64,000 nucleotides of DNA, taken from NCBI GenBank assembly GCA_943842245.1, contig CALTAJ010000002.1, forward strand, positions 186,001 through 250,000. Reading direction: 5' to 3'. This DNA is from an uncultured Flavobacteriaceae bacterium. GTDB lineage: Bacteria; Bacteroidota; Bacteroidia; Flavobacteriales; Flavobacteriaceae. A model generated the notes under the pieces. The model saw nothing but the letters and a program-made list of their open reading frames with translations, made no database searches and was not told where the DNA came from. Positions 52,767 through 61,576 of this stretch are shown in pieces (the first letter of the stretch is position 1; each line of letters opens with the position of its first letter). Made by a program: the position numbers and the translations under genes.

Positions 52767-52856
52767 TTAGCAATCACAACTTGAGCAAGAACAAGGTTCG
52801 CAAATACAAGCAGAACAGTTATGTTCTAAACAAGGCACACATTCACAATTACACAC
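52767..52856 (-). CDS. Cys-rich metallothionein-like micro-protein (29 aa, 11 Cys), GTG start
   Basis: MCNCECVPCLEHNCSACICEPCSCSSCDC*; not in ORF track. Confidence 0.55.
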   Translation of the reverse strand: MCNCECVPCLEHNCSACICEPCSCSSCDC

Positions 52857-52992
52857 TATATCATATTTATCTTACTAAATTACAAAATGATTATTAGAGT
52901 TTGAATTAAGCGTAGTTTTAATACTAATGACTACTGAATTTAATAAATTTTTTATTGAAAATAATCCAAATCACAAGCCCTCACGAAAAATC

Positions 52993-53778
52993 CTAAAAAG
53001 ATTTAAGAAGTCCCCCATCAATAGGAATATTAGTCCCAGTAATATAGCTTGCTTGTTCTGATGCTAAAAAGCAAACTAGATTTGCGTATTCTTCAGGGCG
53101 TCCAATACGTTTGGCAGGAACAGAGTCCTCTAAAGCAGCTCTTACTTCACTTACAGGGATTCCCATTTTCTTTGCCTTTTGAGCATTGAGTTGAGCAATG
53201 CGTTCCGTATCAAAATACCCTGTTAATGTATTATTGATGGTAATGTTGTCTACAGCAATATCTAATGATACACTTTTTGCCCAAGTCACTAGGGCTGCGC
53301 GTAAACTATTCGAAAGAGACAAATAATTTAATGGTTCTCTGACCGATATAGATGCTACATTTATGATCCGTCCCCATTTTTTTTTCTGCATATGAGATAG
53401 AGCGAGATTAGTAGTTAAAACCGCACATTTAAATAATAAATCAAAGGCTGCTTGATAGTCATCAATACTTTTTTCTAGTGCGCCTCCGGCACTAGGTCCT
53501 TGAGTATTGTTGATTAAAATATCAACTGAATTATTCTTAAAATATTCCTTAATTTTTACAGTAAAATCTGTGAAATTTGAAAAATTAACAACCAAATATT
53601 GATGCTTTTGTCCTGAATTAGTAGTTAATTGGTTTACAACCTCACTTAAAACCATCTCACTTCTTGCCATTACAGTTACATTGGCTCCTGAAGCTGCTAG
53701 TTGTTCAGCTATTGCACGTCCAATTCCCTTGCTACTTCCACCTACCAGCGCATTTTTACCTTTTAAATTTATCTTCAT
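52993..53778 (-). CDS. SDR family oxidoreductase
   Basis: NALVGGSSKGIGRAIAEQLA, NNTQGPSAGG, ITGTNIPIDGG. Confidence 0.88.
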   Translation of the reverse strand: MKINLKGKNALVGGSSKGIGRAIAEQLAASGANVTVMARSEMVLSEVVNQLTTNSGQKHQYLVVNFSNFTDFTVKIKEYFKNNSVDILINNTQGPSAGGALEKSIDDYQAAFDLLFKCAVLTTNLALSHMQKKKWGRIINVASISVREPLNYLSLSNSLRAALVTWAKSVSLDIAVDNITINNTLTGYFDTERIAQLNAQKAKKMGIPVSEVRAALEDSVPAKRIGRPEEYANLVCFLASEQASYITGTNIPIDGGLLKSF

Positions 53779-53781
53779 TAT

Positions 53782-54093
53782 CTAACGGTATTCATTTCGA
53801 ACTGGACTAAACACATCCATTATTTCACAAGATGTTAAAGCTCTTCCACTGTGAGGAGAGTTAGAATTAATATGTACTATATCACCAGAAGTATATACTT
53901 GAGTATTTCCATTTAAAGTAAACTCAAATTTACCGTTAACTACATGCATAATTTGCTCATGATGGTGCTGATGGTCAGGAATTATTGATCCTTTTTCTAT
54001 ATTCCAAAAAGCCCAGCTTAGTTTTTGTCCGTGGATCATTTTTCCGTGACATCCCGGCATGATCTCCTTACTTTTTATTGTTGCTAAATTCAT
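53782..54093 (-). CDS. Cupin-domain protein
   Basis: PDHQHHHEQIMHVVNGKFEF...NSPHSG. Confidence 0.85.
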   Translation of the reverse strand: MNLATIKSKEIMPGCHGKMIHGQKLSWAFWNIEKGSIIPDHQHHHEQIMHVVNGKFEFTLNGNTQVYTSGDIVHINSNSPHSGRALTSCEIMDVFSPVRNEYR

Positions 54094-54353
54094 GATTAAT
54101 TTTTAAACAAAATACAACATGTGGTAAATTTAAAGTCATATTTATTCCTATTTTCTTTTATTAAGGTTGGACTGTTCTAATTTTAATTCTAGAGTTCTTA
54201 AATATTTTTTTTTAAAAAACTACAGCAGAGAAAAACTCACTTTTTAAATTATATATCTTAAATCAAATATGGATAATAGTTTTTCATTAATAGATAATTA
54301 CTATTAGATGAATTAAATATTATGGTTTTTTTGATACCGATATGGTATTAGAT

Positions 54354-55070
54354 TTATTTTTTTAGAAAAATCATGCAATGCTGCCAAGGAAGATTATCAA
54401 TATTTTCTTTGAGTCTGAAGCCAGCAGCTTCTAATTCTTTAACAGCCTGCTTTTCGGTCATTTTGTGTATTTTTTTTATAGGAACTTTTGAATCTTCTCC
54501 TCTATATTCAATCAAAAACAACTGTCCATTGGGTTTTAATGCATTCTTGATAGAGGCAATCATTTCCTTTGGAAAATTAAATTCATGATAAACATCAACC
54601 ATTAAAATTTTATCAACCGAATCTTTGGGCAAATAAATACTCTTATCGCTTCCAAGAATTGTTTCAATATTTCTAATTTTATTAGACTCTTTGGTCTTTT
54701 CAATTGCCATCAACATTTCTCGCTGAATATCTACTGCATAAACAAGACCTTGTTTAGCTAATGAAGCCATTCTAAATACATGATATCCAGAGCCAGCTCC
54801 AATATCTGCAATAGTATCATGGGATTTAATATTCATGTTTTGAATCAAATTAGAAACGTTTTCTTCTTTTTCTCTTTCGGATCTTTCTAGCCAACCAATT
54901 CCTTCATACCCCATTACATAAGCAATTTCCCTTCCCATATACCACTTCCCAATTCCATTAAAATCTCCTCTTTTAAAAATATATTTGCTATCAGTATTTA
55001 TATTTTGTCCTATACTCGCATTTGATATTAGAGCTGTAAAAAGGAATAAAAGAATATTGAATTTTTTCAT
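54354..55070 (-). CDS. Exported class I SAM-dependent methyltransferase
   Basis: Signal peptide; DTIADIGAGSGYHVFRMA, VYAVDIQREML. Confidence 0.85.
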   Translation of the reverse strand: MKKFNILLFLFTALISNASIGQNINTDSKYIFKRGDFNGIGKWYMGREIAYVMGYEGIGWLERSEREKEENVSNLIQNMNIKSHDTIADIGAGSGYHVFRMASLAKQGLVYAVDIQREMLMAIEKTKESNKIRNIETILGSDKSIYLPKDSVDKILMVDVYHEFNFPKEMIASIKNALKPNGQLFLIEYRGEDSKVPIKKIHKMTEKQAVKELEAAGFRLKENIDNLPWQHCMIFLKK

Positions 55071-55111
55071 AGAATAAAGCTAAAAAACATAATGAGAAAT
55101 ATAAGGTTAAG

Positions 55112-55273
55112 TTACCGTTTCCATGTACCTCCATATTTATAGTGAGGATTATTATTTTTTACATTCAGAAGACATTGCTTACAGACAAAAATCCAGTCAC
55201 CACTATGCCTGTAAATTATTCTATACATTGTATTAGAGTCAATGTCGCAAAGAGCACAAAATTTTTGTCTCAT
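55112..55273 (-). CDS. Small zinc-ribbon-like protein (53 aa)
   Basis: MRQKFCALCDIDSNTMYRIIYRHSGDWIFVCKQCLLNVKNNNPHYKYGGTWKR*; two CxxC pairs. Confidence 0.6.
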   Translation of the reverse strand: MRQKFCALCDIDSNTMYRIIYRHSGDWIFVCKQCLLNVKNNNPHYKYGGTWKR

Positions 55274-55578
55274 TATATAATAATATAAAAAATAAGACCA
55301 ATTATAAAAGATATTATAATGGTTAGATTTACCCAACTAAAGAACCAATAATTTTTCACACCCTAAAACTAAAAAACTCTTATGGTTCTGTAATACTTTT
55401 ATTAAAAATCAAACCATTAGTATAGATATGAGATAGCATAGACTTAATTATAGAAATGGCGATGTTAAGAATGAACTAGTCAGATTTGGTAGTGTTTAAT
55501 ACTATTAATTATAGATATCCATGGTCATTAATCCGTGGTTATCTCTATATTGCCATCTTAATCAAAAATCAATTTAAA

Positions 55579-56331
55579 ATGAAAAATTATCTAATTGTTT
55601 TTACTTTTCTTTTGAGTGGTCTTATTTATGCTCAGGAAAATACAGGAGCTGAATTATGGATTACTTTTGAGTACACTCCAAAGATGGGAATGAACCAAAA
55701 ATTTGAAAGTGCTATTGCAGAAAAAACTAAATTGTTTAATAAAGCTGACAATTCAGCTGTAACAGCTGTTTTAATGACTGGAGCCGAGGCAGAAAACGGA
55801 AAATATGAACGCATAATGCCCCGTCGAACTAATGACTGGTATAGTCAGTCTTTAAGTACTGAAGAAACTAAATTTTGGCAGAATAATGTTGCAAAATATA
55901 TTAAATCTGGAGAGGGACCTTATGTTTGGGAGCGAATAAAAAACTTGTCAATTAATTTCGAAGAGACTAATCCTACCAAATATTACCGTTCACTAATTCG
56001 TGTACTTAAAAATGGAAATAATGAGGACTTTTGGCGTTATTTAGAGCGATACACAAAAGTATTAAGCAAGGCTCGACCTGACACCCAGCAAGGTGTATTT
56101 ATTTTAAGTTCTGGTGGAAATACCAACACAGTAAGGCTGCTCACTGCTTTCAATAATCCCAACGAAAGACAAGGAGCGACAAAAGATGGAAATCTTAGAA
56201 GTATTTATAATGAAATGTTTGGAGAAGGAACCTGGGAAGATGATTTTCAAAAATACAACGAGCGTATAGTTGAATGGTCTCGTCCCACTTATGACTTTAT
56301 GTTACGCCCTGATTTATCTACTAAATTTTAA
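55579..56331 (+). CDS. Secreted protein of unknown function (similar architecture to 50090-50779)
   Basis: MKNYLIVFTFLLSGLIYAQENTG...; start adjusted from track. Confidence 0.6.
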   Translation: MKNYLIVFTFLLSGLIYAQENTGAELWITFEYTPKMGMNQKFESAIAEKTKLFNKADNSAVTAVLMTGAEAENGKYERIMPRRTNDWYSQSLSTEETKFWQNNVAKYIKSGEGPYVWERIKNLSINFEETNPTKYYRSLIRVLKNGNNEDFWRYLERYTKVLSKARPDTQQGVFILSSGGNTNTVRLLTAFNNPNERQGATKDGNLRSIYNEMFGEGTWEDDFQKYNERIVEWSRPTYDFMLRPDLSTKF

Positions 56332-56375
56332 TTCTATATATTATTGAATAAGACTATTTAATAAATATTATGAAC

Positions 56376-56404
56376 CCCCTTAAAATATTTTAAGGGGATT
56401 TTTT
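56376..56404 (+). terminator. Intrinsic terminator
   Basis: CCCCTTAAAATATTTTAAGGGG perfect palindrome followed by ATTTTTT. Confidence 0.8.
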
Positions 56405-56440
56405 ATATATTAGAAAATTATTAATCATAAATCAAAAAAA

Positions 56441-56917
56441 ATGAAAAATCTAATATTTGGATTACTTTTTATATTATCACTAAGTTTAAACGCCCAATGG
56501 AAAGGCACTACCAGTAACGATGATCAAAGGACCATGATGGTTCAACGTCACATGGATCTATATCCTAAAAATGATCAATCTCAATTAAAAAACTTATTAA
56601 CTAGTGACGCTACAATAAACATCAATGGTGTTGATGTTCCAGGTGGTGTTGAAGGTTTAGCAGAAGGCGAAAGAATGCATCATAAAATATTTAAAAACAT
56701 CAAGTTTGAAGTTGGTGCAAATATTACTTCAAAATATGAAAATGGTCAAACATGGACACACGTATGGGCTTGGTGGTCTGGAGAGGGGAAAAAAACAAAA
56801 AATTCATCTACTATCCCAGTTCATATTGCATTTAAATGGAACGGGATGAAGGCAACACAAGCATATATGATGTATGATCCCACAGCATTAAATAATGAAA
56901 TTGCTGCTAATAATTGA
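56441..56917 (+). CDS. Secreted NTF2/SnoaL-like protein
   Basis: Signal peptide LSLNAQW; NTF2-like length and pattern (RHMDLYPKND..., MHHKIFKNIKFEV). Confidence 0.6.
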   Translation: MKNLIFGLLFILSLSLNAQWKGTTSNDDQRTMMVQRHMDLYPKNDQSQLKNLLTSDATININGVDVPGGVEGLAEGERMHHKIFKNIKFEVGANITSKYENGQTWTHVWAWWSGEGKKTKNSSTIPVHIAFKWNGMKATQAYMMYDPTALNNEIAANN

Positions 56918-56955
56918 AATATTTAATTAGTCAATTTAGATAATCAGTTAACCTT

Positions 56956-56980
56956 ACCCCCTTTTAATCAAGGGGGTTTA
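56956..56980 (+). terminator. Intrinsic terminator
   Basis: ACCCCCTT-TTAATC-AAGGGGGT-TTA. Confidence 0.7.
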
Positions 56981-56995
56981 TTATATCTTTGGCAT

Positions 56996-57196
56996 ATGAA
57001 AATATATTTAAAACATTTTGTTTTTTTTATAGCAATTAGTTTGTTTCTTATCGGTGTTTCATATTATAACAATCAAACTGATTTTTTTGATCCGTTCAAC
57101 GAGCCTTCCCAATACTATTTTACAGCTACATTTTTGATAATGTTTTTCCTTTGGAAAAATAATTACTTTACAAGAAATAAGTCCCCAAAGACTTAA
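56996..57196 (+). CDS. Small membrane protein (66 aa)
   Basis: Two TM segments; TATCTTTG-N4-ATG promoter. Confidence 0.5.
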   Translation: MKIYLKHFVFFIAISLFLIGVSYYNNQTDFFDPFNEPSQYYFTATFLIMFFLWKNNYFTRNKSPKT

Positions 57197-57219
57197 CTCA
57201 TATTTTTTATAGAGATTTA

Positions 57220-58191
57220 TTATTTTATCAACTTCTGATATTTCCCCGCAACTTCTATTCCACCTGAAAAACCTATATCAGATAAAAGTAGAGTGTTAGT
57301 TTTTTTATCGAATAACTCTACTGTTATTTCTGCCTTCATACTTTCCTCAATTCGTGCATCCATAAAACCTGCTATTGGAGCAGCTAACTCAGTGACATTA
57401 TTCCTTTTTACCCAAAGACTTAATCTGAATTTACCATTCTCTATTATTACCTCAACTTTATCTTCGAAGACATTACATTTTTTTATCCTTGAGCCATTAT
57501 AAGTAGTGAATTCATATAATTTTCCTTCAAATAACAATCCTCCTATGTGACCAATAAATGATGAAGTTAACCAGGGAATCATCGCTATTGAAGCTTTTAC
57601 AGATGTTCCATGTTGCGAAAAATGATTGCTTTGCATCCAAATATATGCTTCTGGAAATGAATGCCCCCAATCTTTTTCCATATAACCTTTACCTTGTGAA
57701 AATGAAATTGATTCATCATTAAAAACCACTTCTCCTGTTATGCAGTGATTCATACTTAAAATACCATGATAACACTCCATGAAAGGCACAAACGAAAATG
57801 GCCCCATTATGCCTGGTGATAATAAACTTGAAGACCATGGAGTAAGGTTGTCAAAATTTACTTCCCCTTGTATATTAGGAAGTTCAAGTGTCATTTTACT
57901 TGAAGAGAAAAAATTATTACCAATAAATAAAGAGTGTTTTTTTGGTGAAGGACGAAAATCATTCGCATCAAAACGATGATACCATGCCTTGTCTTTTTTT
58001 CCATCTAATACTTGAATAAAAGCTTGTTTACTTCCATTTTCATCCATAGCAATTCCGGGAATAATAGCTATTGCTTGTCCCTGATCCTCACTAACTAACT
58101 TGTAATACCAACCTTCAAAGAAACGCTTGGACCTACCCCATCCATGGTAACATTCGTCATGCCAAAGGGCATAAAGTTTTTTAAAAATCAT
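57220..58191 (-). CDS. Tocopherol cyclase family protein
   Basis: FFEGWYYKLV, GYMEKDWGHSFPEAYIWMQSNHF. Confidence 0.82.
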   Translation of the reverse strand: MIFKKLYALWHDECYHGWGRSKRFFEGWYYKLVSEDQGQAIAIIPGIAMDENGSKQAFIQVLDGKKDKAWYHRFDANDFRPSPKKHSLFIGNNFFSSSKMTLELPNIQGEVNFDNLTPWSSSLLSPGIMGPFSFVPFMECYHGILSMNHCITGEVVFNDESISFSQGKGYMEKDWGHSFPEAYIWMQSNHFSQHGTSVKASIAMIPWLTSSFIGHIGGLLFEGKLYEFTTYNGSRIKKCNVFEDKVEVIIENGKFRLSLWVKRNNVTELAAPIAGFMDARIEESMKAEITVELFDKKTNTLLLSDIGFSGGIEVAGKYQKLIK

Positions 58192-58225
58192 AGTTAGTTG
58201 TCCTTAAAATTTTGAGGTGTAGATT

Positions 58226-58645
58226 CTATTTTTTTGAGAGAAGTACAATTTTATTACTCTCAATCATAATTTTCTTTCTTTTATAAAGAACACCCAAAGC
58301 TTTTTTAAAAGCTTTTTTACTTAATTGAACCTGTTGCATAATGTCATCAGGATTACTTTTATCAGAAAGATGTAGTTCCCCTGTAGACTCCAATTTCTTT
58401 AAAACAATTGCACAGTTAGAATCAATCACTTTTAAAAACCCTTGGGGTTTAAGAGAAATATCATACTTCCCGTCTTCTCTTATTTTTTTTATATAACCAT
58501 CCTTTTTCATGTTTCTGCATAGTGGCTCGAATATCTCATTCTCGTATAACAGCCCCTCAAAAGAATCATTAATCAACACATTAAATCCTAAATCAGTTTC
58601 TCTTCCAATTATAAGTTCTACTTTATCTCCAACATCTAATTCCAT
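58226..58645 (-). CDS. CvfB-like S1-type RNA-binding protein, short form
   Basis: GFNVLINDSFEGLLYENEIF, DGKYDISLKPQG, C-terminal winged-helix-like LSKKAFKKALGVLYKRKKI. Confidence 0.7.
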   Translation of the reverse strand: MELDVGDKVELIIGRETDLGFNVLINDSFEGLLYENEIFEPLCRNMKKDGYIKKIREDGKYDISLKPQGFLKVIDSNCAIVLKKLESTGELHLSDKSNPDDIMQQVQLSKKAFKKALGVLYKRKKIMIESNKIVLLSKK

Positions 58646-58678
58646 ATCTAAAACTAACTATAATAATTTTTTTGACCT

Positions 58679-60283
58679 TTACTGCATTTTCGCTTTAAAA
58701 TCTTTTAAAGAACCCATTGGATCTCTTTCTTTATAGAGTGAAGCATAAAGTAGAGCGTTATATAAATTGACAGTTTTTCCAGATACTGAAAAATAATTAG
58801 CACCAAAAATTTCTTCTGAATTGGGCTTTTTCAATTTATCATTCATCTGAATTCCTGAAGCCATAAGAATATGCTTGATCGAGGAAGCAGATAATTTAGG
58901 ATAAAAAGATCTTAAGACAGAAGCAACTCCAGTAACATTTGGTGCTGCCATTGAGGTTCCATTTAAATATTCAAATTTTCCGTCTAAAACAGAAGAATAT
59001 ACTTGATATCCTGGTGCAAATAAATCTACATTTTTAGCTCCATAATTTGAAAAATATGCAATTTGTAAGGAATCTAAGTCATATGACGAAGCACCAACAG
59101 TCAATAGGTTATTTAAAAATTCTTTCCCCTCTTCATTATCTGAAGGAAATGTATGGTTTTCATTCAAATCAATGTTATTTGAGTCATTCCCTGCTGAACT
59201 AACAATTAAAACATCTTTTTCAGATGCATATTTCATAGCATCATTTACCCAGTTTGGATGTGAAGAGTATTTCTTCCCAAAACTAAAGTTAATAATCTTA
59301 GCACCATTATCCACAGCATATCTTATGGATAAGGCAACATCTTTATCATACTCGTCACCGTCTGGAACGCACCTTATCGGCATGATTACTATGTCTTTAG
59401 TTATACTTCTTACAATACCACTTACATGGGTTCCATGTTTGTTTTTATCACCTACATTATTATCTCCGTAATATTTATCATTAAAATTATCAGGATCGTC
59501 ACCTAGAATTGCTCTTCCATCAAAATCAACATTATTATGGTATTTATTACTTGATTCGTAATATTCTATTGCCTTCGAAAATACATCTTCAGACCAATTA
59601 TTAAATTTTGCTAATTCTAAGAATTTTATTGCTTCGTCTATCTCAACAGATTTATTTGTTAAATCTTTGGCTTTTTCAATAGTATAATTATCTCCAAACG
59701 AAACAGATAAAATACTGTCAGATTTTAACAATAATTTTGAAAGATCTTGAATTCGGCTTATTGTTTGGTTATTTTTTTCAATTGCCTGGAAAATTTCATT
59801 TTCATAAACACTTCTCATTTTATCATTTGGACTTGATTTTTTAAATAACCTTACATACTCAAAGTTTTCTTTATCAGATTGGCCTAAAAAGTTCCATCCG
59901 TTGATGTCGTCTACATATCCATTATTATCGTCATCTTTTTTGTTATTTGGAATTTCATCTTTATTAACCCAAATAAAAGGAGATAAATAAGGGTGGTCAA
60001 TTTCTACGCCAGAATCAATAATAGCAACAATTATCTTTTTCCCTGCCTGATCCTTTATCAATTCATTGTATGCTTTATTAACACTCATACCTGGAATTGT
60101 ATCTAAATCAAAATCTAATAAGGACCATTTCTTCTTTTTAGTATCAAGAAATTCTTTTGAATTTTGATCAGATACTTTTGTATTAAAATTTTTAGAATCG
60201 ATTTTTATTGGGTAGCCAACGAACTTATATGAAGAACAGCTTATGGAAATTAAAATAGTTAGAAATAAGAGTGTTTGTTTCAT
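58679..60283 (-). CDS. S8 (subtilisin-like) peptidase, lipoprotein
   Basis: VAIIDSGVEIDHPYL, HGTHVSGI, NGTSMAAPNVTG catalytic triad motifs; lipobox ISISC. Confidence 0.92.
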   Translation of the reverse strand: MKQTLLFLTILISISCSSYKFVGYPIKIDSKNFNTKVSDQNSKEFLDTKKKKWSLLDFDLDTIPGMSVNKAYNELIKDQAGKKIIVAIIDSGVEIDHPYLSPFIWVNKDEIPNNKKDDDNNGYVDDINGWNFLGQSDKENFEYVRLFKKSSPNDKMRSVYENEIFQAIEKNNQTISRIQDLSKLLLKSDSILSVSFGDNYTIEKAKDLTNKSVEIDEAIKFLELAKFNNWSEDVFSKAIEYYESSNKYHNNVDFDGRAILGDDPDNFNDKYYGDNNVGDKNKHGTHVSGIVRSITKDIVIMPIRCVPDGDEYDKDVALSIRYAVDNGAKIINFSFGKKYSSHPNWVNDAMKYASEKDVLIVSSAGNDSNNIDLNENHTFPSDNEEGKEFLNNLLTVGASSYDLDSLQIAYFSNYGAKNVDLFAPGYQVYSSVLDGKFEYLNGTSMAAPNVTGVASVLRSFYPKLSASSIKHILMASGIQMNDKLKKPNSEEIFGANYFSVSGKTVNLYNALLYASLYKERDPMGSLKDFKAKMQ

Positions 60284-60371
60284 GAAATTTTTTCGGTAAA
60301 TATAAGATATCATCAATAAAAAATCCAGACCAAAAAATTAAAAAATGTATATGACTAATGGAAAATAACTA

Positions 60372-61436
60372 TCAATTTTCTTTTGATTGAGTTTCAATTG
60401 ACTTAACTAATCTAAATCCTGTGTGCTGTAAACCAGTATCGGGAGAAGATTTCATTCTTGATGCTATTCTATAGCCAGAACAATATGCGTCATTGCAAAG
60501 AAAAGACCCTCCACGCATGACCTTTTGCCTTAAATAGGGTTGATAAGGATCGTATGGAGCTTCAGGACCTTGAGGGTTATTCACCTTTTGGCTTTTAAAA
60601 GATTCATAATAAGTATAATCATACCAATCTGAACACCATTCCCAAACATTTCCTGCCATATCAAAAAGACCAAAAGAATTTGATTTAAATGAACCTACTG
60701 GTGCTGTGTAAAAAAACTGATCCTTTAGTGTATTCTTATAAGGGAAATCTCCTTCCCATGCATTTGCTTTGGGCTCTCCACTTGTAACTGCTTCATCGCC
60801 CCATGGATACTTTTTATTCAGTCCTCCACTTGCGGCCCATTCCCATTCTGCTTCTGTTGGTAAACGCTTTCCAGCCCAGGCGGCATACGCTTGTGCATCA
60901 TACCAAGAAATATGAACTACGGGATGGTCCATTTTATTTTCAATCGAACTTCCCTTTCCTTTTGGATAACGCCAACTGGCTTTAGACTTCCATTGCCACC
61001 ATGCACCATAATCATTGAGGTTTACAGGCCCATCTGTTGCTTCAAATACTAATGAAGCTGCTTTAAGTAGTGAGTCGTTTGGCTTAGGTGTATCTGGAGG
61101 AAGTTCTTTTTTCAATTCCTCCCAGTTAGGTTTTTTTTCTGCAGTAGTTATATATCCAGTAGCATCAATAAATTCCTTGAATTGAAAATTGGTAACCTCG
61201 GTTTGGTCCATCCAAAAAGCGTCAACATGAACAGGATGAACGGGAGATTCATCATCTCGTGCTTGTTTACCACTGCTTCCCATTAGAAAATCACCAGAAG
61301 GAATCATTACCATACCTTCCTTTATTACTTTAGGAAGATTTTTTAACTCCTTATTAGCGCATTTGGCAAAAAATAAAAATATAAATAAACCGAAAAGTAA
61401 GTTAATTTTTAGGCTTTTAAATAATTCTAGTTTCAT
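60372..61436 (-). CDS. Formylglycine-generating enzyme (SUMF1/FGE) family protein
   Basis: FLMGSSGKQARDDESPVHPVHVDAFWMDQTEVTN; FGE cysteine motif RGGSFLCNDAYCSGYRIASR. Confidence 0.9.
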   Translation of the reverse strand: MKLELFKSLKINLLFGLFIFLFFAKCANKELKNLPKVIKEGMVMIPSGDFLMGSSGKQARDDESPVHPVHVDAFWMDQTEVTNFQFKEFIDATGYITTAEKKPNWEELKKELPPDTPKPNDSLLKAASLVFEATDGPVNLNDYGAWWQWKSKASWRYPKGKGSSIENKMDHPVVHISWYDAQAYAAWAGKRLPTEAEWEWAASGGLNKKYPWGDEAVTSGEPKANAWEGDFPYKNTLKDQFFYTAPVGSFKSNSFGLFDMAGNVWEWCSDWYDYTYYESFKSQKVNNPQGPEAPYDPYQPYLRQKVMRGGSFLCNDAYCSGYRIASRMKSSPDTGLQHTGFRLVKSIETQSKEN

Positions 61437-61576
61437 CTAAATAGTATCTATTACTGCTTATATAAAACATCACTTTAGTAATGTCTTTAAATTGTTATTA
61501 TAGTGATTAATGTTCATTTAAATTAATAGAATATTTTGATTTTAAATACTCTTTTAAAATTTGATTATTATTAAAA

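Noticed and set aside
52927-53064. + strand ATG ORF MTTEFNKFFIENNPNHKPSRKILKRFKKSPINRN...
   Set aside because: About half is antisense to the SDR 3' end and the rest is generic Lys/Asn-rich sequence; no supporting promoter or conservation evidence
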